Below are positions 23,352-32,057 of a stretch of 41,612 nucleotides of DNA, one piece after another. Below the pieces are notes generated by a model that saw only the letters and a program-made list of their open reading frames with translations, ran no database searches and had not been told where the DNA came from. The DNA comes from Oleispira sp964022115 (lineage in GTDB: Bacteria > Pseudomonadota > Gammaproteobacteria > Pseudomonadales > Oceanobacteraceae), in NCBI GenBank assembly GCA_964022115.1, contig CAXIBC010000013.1, positions 1 to 41,612 of the forward strand. The letters run 5' to 3'. The number at the start of each line of letters is the position of its first letter. The stretch's first letter is position 1. Both the position numbers and the translations under genes were made by a program.

Positions 23352-25835
23352 ATGAAATCACCGCATTTAATTTTATTGGGCAGCGCCTTTGTATTAGCGC
23401 TAGGAAGTACTTGGGTATCGGCGGCTATCGACGATATTGATAATGACGGCATCGCCGATAGTATCGATACCGACCGTGATGGCGATGGTTTATCGAATTT
23501 TTTAGAAACGGCCAGTGGTACTGACCCTGATGTGGCGGATCAGTATGATATTGATAATGACGGTATTCCGGACGCCATAGACTCAGACCAAGATGGTGAT
23601 GGCGTATTAGATAAAGACGATGACTTTCCCCGCGATCCTACAGGGGTGCGCGATACCGATAGGGATGGTGTACCCGATCGGCGCGATGACGATATCGATG
23701 GCGATAGAATCAGCAACCAATACGAACAGCAGCTCGGTTTTGCGATCGATAATGCAAATCATACGCCCGCCGATCACGATCACGATGGTATACCCGATGT
23801 GCTTGATGCCGACATGGATAATGACGGTTATGAAAATAATGAGGATGCCTTTCCACTACTAGCCTCAGAGTGGAGTGATCTTGATGATGATGGTGAAGGG
23901 GATAATATTGATGAAGACTGGGATGGCGATGGCATCAGTAACGAATGGGAAGAACAGCTCGGCTTTGATGCCCGCGATGGGAGTCATTTTCCAACAGACC
24001 TAGATGGCGATGGTATACCGGATAAACGTGATGACGATCGCGATGGTGATGGCGTTGCTAATAGTGATGACCTTTATCCAGATGATGCTCGTGATTGGGC
24101 CGATTACGATAACGATGGCTTGCCAGATCGACAAGATCAAGATGCCGATGGCGATGGCGTTCCTAACGTCTTTGAATTACACCTAGGTACCGATCCTTTG
24201 GATGCGAGTAGTCACCCAACAGACAGTGATGGCGATTCAATGCCAGACGCTTTTGATACCGACCGTGATGGTGATGGTTATGCCAATAATAGAGATAGAT
24301 ACCCTGATGACCCGAATGAATGGAGTGATCTAGACGGTGATGGTATTGGTGATAATGCCGATAGCGATCGTGATAATGACGGTTACCCAAATGCTGATGA
24401 GATTACCGCTGGCAGTAATGATAGAGATCGAAAAAGCATCCCTGCAGATCTCGATGAAGATGGTATTGCCGATGTCAGTGATGACGATATCGATGGTGAT
24501 GGCTACTTAAATATTAACGATGTTTTTCCACGTAATAAAAAAGACTGGGCCGACCTCGATAACGATGGCATAGGCGATAATGCCGATGGTGATCGTGATG
24601 GCGATGGCATTAATAATGGTTACGAGTTGCGTTTAAGCTTTGACCCCAACTCCGCCCAAAGCGTCCCCAGCGACCTAGATAATGATGGCATTCCAGATGC
24701 CTTAGACGAAGACATCGATGGCGACTTTATTGTTAATGGCTTAGATGTATTTCCCTTGAATAAGCTCGAGTGGTTAGATACCGATGCTGATGGCCAAGGG
24801 GATAATGCTGACCTTGATCGTGATGGCGATAACATCAGTAATGCCTATGAAAAACAACTTGGAAGTAATGACCTCGATGCCAAAGATACCCCAGCGGATA
24901 TGGATGGTGATGGCATTCCAGATAGCTTAGATGATAACCGAGATGGTGATGGCGTACTCAATAAAGACGATGCCTTTCCCGATGATCGTTTAGAGTGGGC
25001 CGATATGGATAGTGATGGTCGTGGGGATAACTCCGATCTAGATATTGATGGCGACCGCATTAGTAATATCTATGAAATTCAATTGAAATTTAATCCTCTA
25101 GATCCGGCTTCCACTCCAGCGGATTTGGATGGTGATACCATTCCCGATGCCTTAGATAACGACATCGACGGCGATGATGTCGCTAATAACGCAGATAAAT
25201 TTCCTCGTGATGCCAGTGAGTGGGCAGATTTGGATGGTGATGGTATTGGGGATAATACGGATTTAGATCGTGATGGTGATGCCATCAGTAACGATTATGA
25301 ACTCAGCCTAAGTTTTGATCCTAACGATGGCGACTCTACGCCAGCAGATTTGGATGCTGATGGCATTCCAGATGTATTGGATGATGATAGAGATGGTGAT
25401 GGAGTTGATAATACCGCCGATATATTCCCTGATGATAAGCGCGAATGGGCTGACCTAGATAAGGATGGTATTGGCGATAATAGTGATAGCGACCGCGATG
25501 GCGATGGTTACAATAATCGCCATGAAGTCGTTGAAAGCACAGACCCTAATGACTTCTTCAGTTTCCCTGATCATATTAAACCGGTTTTAGAAAAAGCCAG
25601 CTGGAGCGCAAAAAACGAACTCACGGGTATGGCGTTTGATGATGGCATGGGAATTGAGTCTATCTGGCTAGTGGATGAGGCTAAGCAAACTTGGCAAGGT
25701 CATTTTTTATATGCCAGCCATTTCAAAATTAAGCTACAAGGGACTATTCAAGGGCGCTTATCATTACACTTAAAAGATAAAGCGGGTAATGAAAGTATCC
25801 AGTTGATTCCCCCTCAACTCGCGCAGCAGCAATAA
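23352..25835 (+). CDS. Asp-rich thrombospondin-3-like repeat protein (secreted, calcium-binding)
   Basis: 827 residues with a signal peptide (about 1-24, ending WVSA). Residues about 25-740 are nine consecutive 75-residue units, each roughly DLDGDGIPDxxDDDRDGDGV, then a D-FP-D-xEWADLDGDGIGDN segment, then DxDRDGDGISNxYExxLGFD, then PxDxxSxP. These are calcium-binding thrombospondin type 3 (TSP3) motifs, so each unit should bind several Ca ions and form a rigid stalk. The C-terminal 85 residues (about 742-827: VLEKASWSAKNELTGMAFDD, then LSLHLKDKAGNES) look like a small Ig-like beta domain. Probably surface-exposed or secreted; no cell-wall or sorting motif was recognised. The unit phase is exactly 225 bases. 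A terminator follows at 25929. Confidence 0.87.
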   Translation: MKSPHLILLGSAFVLALGSTWVSAAIDDIDNDGIADSIDTDRDGDGLSNFLETASGTDPDVADQYDIDNDGIPDAIDSDQDGDGVLDKDDDFPRDPTGVRDTDRDGVPDRRDDDIDGDRISNQYEQQLGFAIDNANHTPADHDHDGIPDVLDADMDNDGYENNEDAFPLLASEWSDLDDDGEGDNIDEDWDGDGISNEWEEQLGFDARDGSHFPTDLDGDGIPDKRDDDRDGDGVANSDDLYPDDARDWADYDNDGLPDRQDQDADGDGVPNVFELHLGTDPLDASSHPTDSDGDSMPDAFDTDRDGDGYANNRDRYPDDPNEWSDLDGDGIGDNADSDRDNDGYPNADEITAGSNDRDRKSIPADLDEDGIADVSDDDIDGDGYLNINDVFPRNKKDWADLDNDGIGDNADGDRDGDGINNGYELRLSFDPNSAQSVPSDLDNDGIPDALDEDIDGDFIVNGLDVFPLNKLEWLDTDADGQGDNADLDRDGDNISNAYEKQLGSNDLDAKDTPADMDGDGIPDSLDDNRDGDGVLNKDDAFPDDRLEWADMDSDGRGDNSDLDIDGDRISNIYEIQLKFNPLDPASTPADLDGDTIPDALDNDIDGDDVANNADKFPRDASEWADLDGDGIGDNTDLDRDGDAISNDYELSLSFDPNDGDSTPADLDADGIPDVLDDDRDGDGVDNTADIFPDDKREWADLDKDGIGDNSDSDRDGDGYNNRHEVVESTDPNDFFSFPDHIKPVLEKASWSAKNELTGMAFDDGMGIESIWLVDEAKQTWQGHFLYASHFKIKLQGTIQGRLSLHLKDKAGNESIQLIPPQLAQQQ
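23547..25568 (+). repeat. Nine in-frame 225-bp coding repeats
   Basis: The same codon of the unit (the Asp opening the D-x-D-x-DG motif) falls at 23547, 23772, 23997, 24222, 24447, 24672, 24897, 25122 and 25347: eight consecutive steps of exactly 225 bases. The last unit is one codon shorter. Units differ clearly at the base level, so the array is old, not a fresh expansion. Confidence 0.9.
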
Positions 25836-25928
25836 ATAGTTGGTGATTAAATAAATATAACGAATGTTCTTTTAAATGTAGGAATTCGTCTATAGTTAAT
25901 TTAACGGACAAACACTGCACCCTAGTGG

Positions 25929-25957
25929 GCGCGCACCGCAAGGTGACGCGCTTTTTT
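25929..25957 (+). terminator. Rho-independent terminator of the Asp-rich repeat gene
   Basis: GCGCGCACC / GGTG-A-CGCGC stem (9 bp with one bulge), GCAA tetraloop, then six T. It is about 94 bases after the stop codon. Confidence 0.85.
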
Positions 25958-26047
25958 ATTGCCTATAAGCAGGATATACTCAGATTCATTGCGACAGCTT
26001 TTAAATAAAAATAATAACAAGCACACAGTGCAACGGGCCTAAATACA

Positions 26048-26908
26048 ATGGAACACCTTAGTGAAACCGCTTCAACAATGGACACTTCCCGCATTAGCAT
26101 CAGTGCCCATTACACCGGCTATATTTGGTATAAAAACGGTTTATCTCACCCGCAGTTTGTAACCCCTATGGGGCGAGCGGCTTATTGGGCGCTGAAACCG
26201 ATGAATATCTTTATGCAGCGAATGGTCGGTGCCAGCATTGATACCTTCTTATTGCAGCGTCATTTTGTTTTAGATCATCTGGTAGAGCAGGCTATTGCTG
26301 AGGGTTTTGAACAGATAGTCGAACTGGCAGCGGGTTTGTCTTCTCGGGGTTATTTGATCAAGCAAGCACACCCGCATATTCATTATGTAGAGGGGGATTT
26401 ACAAGGCATGTCGGTCCGTAAAGCCGAGTTGCTTGATGCGCTAGGGCGCCCAGAGGGGCATGAAACTAAGGTGTGTAATATTCTTGATGAATCAGGCCCA
26501 CAGTCTATCGAAAGCTTATTAGCGGGTTTGGATAAATCAAAAAAGACCTTGATCATTACCGAAGGCCTAGTCAATTATTTTGACCTAGCGACCATTCGCA
26601 AAGTGTGGGCGCGCATGGCGCAAGCGCTGAAAGTATTTCCTCAGGGGCGTTATATTACCGAGGTCTACCCTAACCTAGAGCAACACCCGTCTTATAAATA
26701 TGTGCAAGTTGCGCAGAAGGTCGTTGGCTTCTTCACGCAAGGAGAATACCCACTGCATTATAATTCCAACGAAGCCATGCAGCAGGGTTTTTTGGCCGAT
26801 GGTTTTGCGACAGTCAATGTGACGGCCCCGGAAGATTATTATAATCAGCTCGACATGCCGACTAGCTCACGCCAAAGCTTAGTGCGCCTAGTCGTAGCAG
26901 ACACTTAG
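26048..26908 (+). CDS. SAM-dependent methyltransferase, leucine carboxyl methyltransferase (LCM/PPM) family
   Basis: 286 residues. The SAM-binding motif I is VELAAGLSSRGY (91-102), followed by an acidic strand YVEGDLQ (113-119) and a LIITEGLVNYFD (motif IV-like) stretch; these fit the LCM/Tcmp group of class I methyltransferases. The substrate is unknown: family members methylate carboxyl or hydroxyl groups of diverse molecules. An N-terminal SAHYTGYIWYKNGLSHPQF segment is characteristic of a bacterial subgroup. It stands alone: the upstream region carries the terminator of the Asp-rich gene, and the 3' end has a 17-bp tandem duplication across the stop codon. Confidence 0.85.
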   Translation: MEHLSETASTMDTSRISISAHYTGYIWYKNGLSHPQFVTPMGRAAYWALKPMNIFMQRMVGASIDTFLLQRHFVLDHLVEQAIAEGFEQIVELAAGLSSRGYLIKQAHPHIHYVEGDLQGMSVRKAELLDALGRPEGHETKVCNILDESGPQSIESLLAGLDKSKKTLIITEGLVNYFDLATIRKVWARMAQALKVFPQGRYITEVYPNLEQHPSYKYVQVAQKVVGFFTQGEYPLHYNSNEAMQQGFLADGFATVNVTAPEDYYNQLDMPTSSRQSLVRLVVADT

Positions 26909-26922
26909 TCGTAGCAGACACT
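26889..26922 (+). repeat. 17-bp tandem duplication across the methyltransferase stop codon
   Basis: TAGTCGTAGCAGACACT occurs twice back to back. The first copy encodes the last residues and runs into the stop TAG; the second lies just after it. It looks like a recent slippage event that left the protein length unchanged. Confidence 0.7.
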
Positions 26923-26944
26923 TAGACTGTCTCAGTAAGCAGAT

Positions 26945-27925
26945 TCATTCTTGCTCAGAAAATGCCGCTAATTGCAGCGTCGTTCTCTGCTGCTTCGTCA
27001 AACTTTGTAATAAGCGCTTTTGCAGTTCTTGTGCTGTTTCACCAGTAGACCAGGTGGCGGCGCTGGTGGATAAATTGAGCTCTGGAATTGGATCCCAAGG
27101 CTGCTGCTGCAAATGGCGCTTAATTCGCTCCATTAATACAATTGCGCCATCATTTGGGCAGTGCGGTAATAATAGAATAAACAAATCCTCTTCTAAGCGA
27201 AAAACCTCATCACCCGCTCGAATAATATTACGCGAGCGCTCGGTGAATAATGCTAAGAAACCATCAATGGATCGCCGCCCATGAATATCCATCATTTGGT
27301 GATATTCATCGACCGTTAACGCAATCAAGCTGATTGGGTCGTTAGAGCTCTCACTGCGGCTAATTTCGCGATTAAGGGTATGGTAAAAATGACGTTTATT
27401 ATAAGCACCACTCACTTGGTCGGTCAGAGCGAGGCGGCGTAAAGAGTTCTGTTTGATTTGAGTTAAATAGGCATAACACCAAGCCGACCCTAAAAATAAA
27501 CAATAGTTAGTGCCCGAGCGTAATCCTTCTTGCCAACCAAATTCACTCCACATCATTAACGAAGAGATTAACGCGATGGCAATATTAAGAATGGTCGCGT
27601 TGATAATCGGTAGGCAAAAGAAACTGAATAAAGGTAGTGCATACAAATAATGAGTCATTAACTCGGGGTAATCTAATAGCTGATAAAGGGCTAAGGCGGC
27701 GAGCAGGGTGATCAAGATATGATGCACCCATAGCGAAGGGTTATGATCTCGATTAATGTATAAATAGATAGCACTGAATAAAAAGGCAGGCACGCCAATG
27801 GCATTGGAAAGCACCAAGGCATATAACCCTTGGCGATACTGATCGATCATCAAGATACAAATCGCAAATGCCGCTAAGGTATATAAAATAATTTGAATGC
27901 GCAGGGTTAATTGTTGCTGTGGCAT
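26945..27925 (-). CDS. Membrane GGDEF-domain protein with degenerate motif (second of tandem pair)
   Basis: 326 residues: about six TM segments (1-155), then a GGDEF-like domain (about 165-310) starting ALTDQVSGAYNKRHFYHTLN. At the place of the catalytic GG(D/E)EF the sequence is EEDLF (245-249, inside FRLEEDLFILLLP), so both glycines needed for GTP binding are gone. The domain is probably not a diguanylate cyclase; it may be a regulator or a receptor. Its start overlaps the stop of the upstream paralogue by one base (TAATG), so the two are co-translated. No EAL domain is seen. The partner and signal are unknown. Confidence 0.85.
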   Translation of the reverse strand: MPQQQLTLRIQIILYTLAAFAICILMIDQYRQGLYALVLSNAIGVPAFLFSAIYLYINRDHNPSLWVHHILITLLAALALYQLLDYPELMTHYLYALPLFSFFCLPIINATILNIAIALISSLMMWSEFGWQEGLRSGTNYCLFLGSAWCYAYLTQIKQNSLRRLALTDQVSGAYNKRHFYHTLNREISRSESSNDPISLIALTVDEYHQMMDIHGRRSIDGFLALFTERSRNIIRAGDEVFRLEEDLFILLLPHCPNDGAIVLMERIKRHLQQQPWDPIPELNLSTSAATWSTGETAQELQKRLLQSLTKQQRTTLQLAAFSEQE

Positions 27926-28860
27926 TAGTTAGACTCCCCAAATTGAGAGGTCGCACGTTTTAATAAACTGTAACTATCATCCTCTGGGCGATAGGTAGAC
28001 ATCTTGATTAAAAAGACATCTTTCTCTGAGTGGCGGTGATTACTGATCTTAGTGATGAGCTGATCACATAAAGCTTCACCATCTTCGTGAGAACTATTGG
28101 GGAGCATAACTACAAAGTTATCGTTATTTAAACGGTAACAAGTATCAAACTCACGAATTGTTTTTTGTAAGCGGTGGCCGGCATTGGCAATACGATTCTC
28201 ATATTCTTCGGTTTTTAATTGCTGCCAGGTAGAAGGTAAGCGAATGGCAATTAAGGCTAAACCAGTGCGTTGGCGATCGGCACGGGTGATTTCTTTATTC
28301 ATGTTGTGATGAAATTGATGTTCGTTATAGACCTGAGTCAGAGGGTCGGTATTAATTAAGTTGGATAGCATCATATTACTGCGCTCATTGACTAAGGCAT
28401 AAACCAGAGAAAACGCGTAACAAGCCGTATAGGTAAACAATAATTGCAGCCTGACATAGCTATCAAAGTTATTCAGTACGACCAAAAAGATCACTGCGCT
28501 ATAGGTTAGGGTAATGTAATTGGCGATGGTAAAAGGGAAGAGGAAAAAGGCATAAATAGGGAAAAAATAGACCCAGTGAGCGACATAACTTTCTTGCTGC
28601 ATGCCAAAGATAGTAAAGCAGCCTAATAATACAGTCAGTATCCATTCTGCATAAGGCGCTGTGCGCTTTTTTCGACGCAAGAGTAAATAACTGGCGTAAA
28701 TCACTAATAGTGCACTGAAGCTAGCAGCGACTAAAGCGAATTCTCGTTCTTGTTTCAAATAGTCTAAAAGGGCAATGATGCTCAAGGCAAAAGCGGCTAA
28801 TAAGCAATAAACGACTTTCACTTGCAAATTGATCACTTGCTGAAGGGCAGGCTTTTCCAT
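27925..28860 (-). CDS. Membrane GGDEF-domain protein with degenerate motif (first of tandem pair)
   Basis: 311 residues with about six TM segments (1-158) and a C-terminal GGDEF-like domain (about 168-305) beginning NTDPLTQVYNEHQFHHNMN. The signature is NNDNF (245-249) where GG(D/E)EF is expected; this is the same residue position as the EEDLF of its downstream neighbour, which supports duplication of an ancestral gene. As both glycines and the catalytic Glu are lost, cyclase activity is unlikely. It is divergent from proA. The role in c-di-GMP signalling, if any, would be non-catalytic. Confidence 0.85.
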   Translation of the reverse strand: MEKPALQQVINLQVKVVYCLLAAFALSIIALLDYLKQEREFALVAASFSALLVIYASYLLLRRKKRTAPYAEWILTVLLGCFTIFGMQQESYVAHWVYFFPIYAFFLFPFTIANYITLTYSAVIFLVVLNNFDSYVRLQLLFTYTACYAFSLVYALVNERSNMMLSNLINTDPLTQVYNEHQFHHNMNKEITRADRQRTGLALIAIRLPSTWQQLKTEEYENRIANAGHRLQKTIREFDTCYRLNNDNFVVMLPNSSHEDGEALCDQLITKISNHRHSEKDVFLIKMSTYRPEDDSYSLLKRATSQFGESN

Positions 28861-28997
28861 ATACGACGGGGCAACTTATTGAATTTAATTGCCTTTAGTG
28901 TAGTTGCAATACAGTGGATGAACAAAGCTTTCCTACACTGTATACTGATCGCAGAAAAAAGCTCAATGAAATTAGTCCAGATGCAAAGAGAACGATG

Positions 28998-30254
28998 ATG
29001 GAAATCCAACAATACATGCAAACCCTAGGTCAGCAAGCGCGCCAAGCGTCTCGAGCGATGGCTCGTGCGACTACCGGGGTTAAAAACCAAGCATTATTGA
29101 ACATCGCTGCGCAAATCGAAGCCAGCCGCGAAGACTTAAAGCAAGCCAATGCCAAAGACATGGCCCGTGGTGAAGAGAATGGTTTAGACGCCGCCTTGCT
29201 TGATCGCCTAGAGCTAACCGATGGCCGTATCGATACTATGCTAGAAGGCCTTAAACAGGTTGCGGCCTTGGCCGATCCTGTGGGTGGCATTACTGACTTG
29301 AACTATCGCCCAAGCGGCATTCAGGTAGGTAAAATGCGCGTCCCGCTAGGGGTGATTGGTATCATTTATGAGTCGCGTCCAAACGTGACGATTGAAGCGG
29401 CAAGCCTATGTTTAAAATCCGGTAACGCGACTATTTTACGGGGTGGCTCTGAAGCGATTGAATCTAACCAAGCATTAGCAGCCTGTATCGCTAAGGGATT
29501 AGAAGAAGCGGGTTTACCAGCAGAAGCCGTACAAGTGATCGAAACCACTGACCGCGCTGCAGTGGGCGAAATGATTACTATGCCTGAATATATCGATGTC
29601 ATCGTACCACGAGGTGGTAAAGGCCTTATTGAGCGCATTAGTCGTGATGCCAAGGTAACTGTGATCAAGCACCTTGATGGTATTTGCCACGTTTATATTG
29701 ACGAAGATGCCGACCAAGCGAAAGCGACCAATATTGCGATTAACTCAAAAACTCACCGCTACGGTACTTGCAATACCATGGAGACCTTATTGGTTCATCA
29801 GAATATTGCAGAGAAAATATTGCCGGACTTGGCTTCTGCCTATACCGCTATCGGTGTCGAATTGCGTGGTTGTGAAAACACCATGGCGATCTTGCCAGAG
29901 GCCATTGCCGCTACTGCAGAAGATTGGGATACTGAATACCTTGCGCCTATCTTAGCGATTAAAATCGTTGCTAATTTAGATGAAGCAATTGAGCATATCA
30001 ATGCTCATGGTTCACACCATACCGATACCATAGTCAGCGAAAACTATACTAAGTCGCGCCGTTTCTTGGTTGAAGTAGACTCAAGCTCGGTGATGATCAA
30101 TGCCTCGACCCGCTTTGCTGATGGCTTTGAATATGGCTTAGGGGCTGAAATTGGTATCTCTACTGATAAGATACACGCCCGTGGCCCCGTTGGCCTTGAT
30201 GGCCTGACGTCGCAGAAGTACGTGGTCTTGGGTGACGGTGAAATCCGTAAGTAA
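28998..30254 (+). CDS. proA: Glutamate-5-semialdehyde dehydrogenase (gamma-glutamyl phosphate reductase)
   Basis: 418 residues from the ATG at 28998, matching E. coli ProA (417); an open frame extends upstream to 28914 but that N-terminus is not typical. ProA reduces gamma-glutamyl phosphate with NADPH in proline synthesis. Aldehyde dehydrogenase fold with the catalytic Cys in HRYGTCNTMETLL, VIYESRPNVTIEAASLCLKSG, and the C-terminal FADGFEYGLGAEIGISTDK segment. An AGAG-containing weak SD precedes the start, and a second in-frame ATG (28995) is adjacent. proB is not in the window. It is the first gene of the block running to lipA. Confidence 0.95.
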   Translation: MEIQQYMQTLGQQARQASRAMARATTGVKNQALLNIAAQIEASREDLKQANAKDMARGEENGLDAALLDRLELTDGRIDTMLEGLKQVAALADPVGGITDLNYRPSGIQVGKMRVPLGVIGIIYESRPNVTIEAASLCLKSGNATILRGGSEAIESNQALAACIAKGLEEAGLPAEAVQVIETTDRAAVGEMITMPEYIDVIVPRGGKGLIERISRDAKVTVIKHLDGICHVYIDEDADQAKATNIAINSKTHRYGTCNTMETLLVHQNIAEKILPDLASAYTAIGVELRGCENTMAILPEAIAATAEDWDTEYLAPILAIKIVANLDEAIEHINAHGSHHTDTIVSENYTKSRRFLVEVDSSSVMINASTRFADGFEYGLGAEIGISTDKIHARGPVGLDGLTSQKYVVLGDGEIRK

Positions 30255-30283
30255 CTCAGATGATTAGACAAGTATTATAAGGC

Positions 30284-30461
30284 GATCTATTACAGGGTAT
30301 TTATTCCACAAAACGGCGTAAATACCTACTCGATACATACCTGTATCTCACCCTGCGGGCAGCAAGCTGTGCAAATCTTGCTCCTGCAGTTTTGTCCCTG
30401 TAGCCTTAACTAAAACATCCATGTTTTAGATATTTGTTCCATCAATACCCTGTAATAGATC
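30284..30461. repeat. Structured inverted-repeat element between proA and nadD (MITE-like)
   Basis: The 256-base gap holds no gene. Its ends are perfect 18-base inverted repeats, GATCTATTACAGGGTATT (30284-30301) and AATACCCTGTAATAGATC (30444-30461), with weaker pairing continuing about 10 bases inward. Inside are two more hairpins: CTGC/AGCAAG (30353-30366) with CTTGCT/GCAG (30377-30389), and CTAAAACAT / ATGTTTTAG (30410-30429). No T-tract follows, and no clear target-site duplication flanks it. It resembles a miniature mobile or dispersed intergenic repeat, or a structured RNA. Function unknown. Confidence 0.6.
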
Positions 30462-30510
30462 TTAATCCTTCTATTATTGCTAAATACGATTAATGAGTAA
30501 TCATTTATAA

Positions 30511-31164
30511 ATGAAACACATCGCGATATTAGGCGGCACTTTTGACCCCATTCACATCGGCCATTTACGGATGGCGGTAGAATTGCGTCTTGCAGGGTTT
30601 GATGAAGTGCGTCTAATACCCAACAATGTGCCGCCCCATCGAGAGCAGCCCAAAGCCCGTGCCCAGCAGCGCTTGGCTATGGTGCAGCTCGCGTGTGAGC
30701 AACTAGTACAGCAAGGTATCAGCGGTATAGTGGCGGATGATATTGAACTCAAACGAGATCAGCCTAGCTATACGGTGGCGACGTTAGAGTTACTGCGACA
30801 GCAGTTACCAGATGAGACCGGCTTAAGCTGGGTGGTGGGCGATGATGCTTGGCATTCCTTGCATCATTGGCATCGAGTTGACGAACTTTTAGCCCTCGCC
30901 AACCTAGTAATTATCAACCGAGGTCATGAAAATCAGTTCTCTGTCGATACATTACAAGCTCAATGGCTGAAACAACACGCCACAGAGCAGGATAATTTGT
31001 TAGAATGCAGAAATGGAAAGCTAATTCGCCTAAACTGGCGCTTATTAGATGTATCTGCGACGTATTTGCGTAGCTTGTTAGCGCAAGGCCAAGGGGCTCA
31101 ATTATTAACCCCAGATGTGGTCTTAAATTACATAGCAGAAAACCAACTTTATCAACTTGACTGA
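30511..31164 (+). CDS. nadD: Nicotinate-nucleotide adenylyltransferase
   Basis: 217 residues. It joins NaMN and ATP to make deamido-NAD in NAD synthesis. The nucleotidyltransferase motif GGTFDPIHIGH (8-18) carries the catalytic HxGH; IPNNVPPHR and SWVVGDDAWHSLHHWHR match NadD; the C-terminal ISxTxxR-type motif is SATYLRSLL. The start ATG 30511 follows a weak SD. The stop overlaps the possible upstream TTG start of rsfS, consistent with a co-transcribed nadD-rsfS-rlmH group. Confidence 0.95.
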   Translation: MKHIAILGGTFDPIHIGHLRMAVELRLAGFDEVRLIPNNVPPHREQPKARAQQRLAMVQLACEQLVQQGISGIVADDIELKRDQPSYTVATLELLRQQLPDETGLSWVVGDDAWHSLHHWHRVDELLALANLVIINRGHENQFSVDTLQAQWLKQHATEQDNLLECRNGKLIRLNWRLLDVSATYLRSLLAQGQGAQLLTPDVVLNYIAENQLYQLD

Positions 31165-31183
31165 AAGCCATAGCGAAGACTCA

Positions 31184-31528
31184 ATGCAAACTGAAGAAAT
31201 AAAACAATTAGTTATCAATGCCCTAGAAGACATGAAAGCTAAAGACATCACTGTGATTGATGTACAAGGCCGTACTTCGGTAACTGATTACATGATCTTA
31301 GCGACTGGTACATCGAAAAAGCATGCACAAGCTGTCTGTGATAATGCGTCTACCGCTGCTAAAGAAAATGGCTTAAAGCCACTAGGCGCTGAAGGCCGTG
31401 CATCTTCTGATTGGATGTTGCTAGATTTAGGTGACGTAATCCTTCACGTAATGACCGAACAAGCCCGCCACTTCTACGATCTAGAGCGCCTATGGGGCGA
31501 GCCTAGTGAAGAGCAAGACGCAGAATAA
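31184..31528 (+). CDS. rsfS: Ribosomal silencing factor RsfS
   Basis: 114 residues from ATG 31184, close to the E. coli protein (105). An upstream TTG (31157) in frame would overlap the nadD stop and add a non-conserved tail, so ATG is preferred. RsfS binds ribosomal protein L14 and blocks subunit joining in starvation. Visible family motifs: DIxVIDVQGRTSVTDYMILATG and GRASSDWMLLDLGDVILHVM, ending YDLERLWGE. It is followed by rlmH after 19 bases. Confidence 0.95.
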   Translation: MQTEEIKQLVINALEDMKAKDITVIDVQGRTSVTDYMILATGTSKKHAQAVCDNASTAAKENGLKPLGAEGRASSDWMLLDLGDVILHVMTEQARHFYDLERLWGEPSEEQDAE

Positions 31529-31547
31529 AACATAGAGACGTAACGCT

Positions 31548-32015
31548 ATGAAACTGCGTTTATTAGCCGTTGGCCAAAAGATGCCATCTTGGGTGGAGCA
31601 AGGCTATAAAGAATATGCCAAGCGCTTGCCTGCAGATTGCAGCCTAGAGCTGGTGGAGCTAGCCAGTGGTCACCGAGGTAAAAGCACCTCAGTGGCCAAG
31701 GTTAAGCAACAAGAAGGCGAAATGCTGTTAAAAGCCATTAAACCCCAAGAGTGGGTAGTGGCTTTGGATGTGAAAGGTAAACCTTGGAGCACCGAACAGC
31801 TAAGTGAGCAACTTGCCAACTGGCGTATGGATGGTAAAGACATCTGTTTATTGATCGGTGGCCCTGATGGTATGAGTGATGACGTGATGGCGCGCGCAAA
31901 CCAGCGTTGGTCGTTATCAAATTTAACCTTGCCACATCCCCTTGTCCGTATTGTAATGGCAGAGCAGGTATATCGTGCATGGACGATACTGCAAGGTCAT
32001 CCTTATCATAAATAG
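31548..32015 (+). CDS. rlmH: 23S rRNA (pseudouridine1915-N3)-methyltransferase
   Basis: 155 residues, identical in length to E. coli RlmH. SPOUT-class trefoil-knot enzyme methylating pseudouridine 1915 in helix 69. LLIGGPDGMSDDVMARA (101-117) is the SAM-binding knot, and the C-terminus LPHPLVRIVMAEQVYRAWTI ending HPYHK is a strong family signature. SD is present upstream of ATG 31548. Confidence 0.97.
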   Translation: MKLRLLAVGQKMPSWVEQGYKEYAKRLPADCSLELVELASGHRGKSTSVAKVKQQEGEMLLKAIKPQEWVVALDVKGKPWSTEQLSEQLANWRMDGKDICLLIGGPDGMSDDVMARANQRWSLSNLTLPHPLVRIVMAEQVYRAWTILQGHPYHK

Positions 32016-32057
32016 CCACAAAAATAACGATAGCTAATGCTAAGCGAGAGTCATTGA

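Noticed and set aside
23547..25568. Regular repeat array that could be mistaken for CRISPR or a satellite
   Set aside because: It lies inside one open frame, units are diverged and 225 bases long, and there are no uniform short repeats with spacers.
28914..28997. Upstream extension of proA
   Set aside because: The additional residues do not match ProA; the ATG at 28998 gives the family length.
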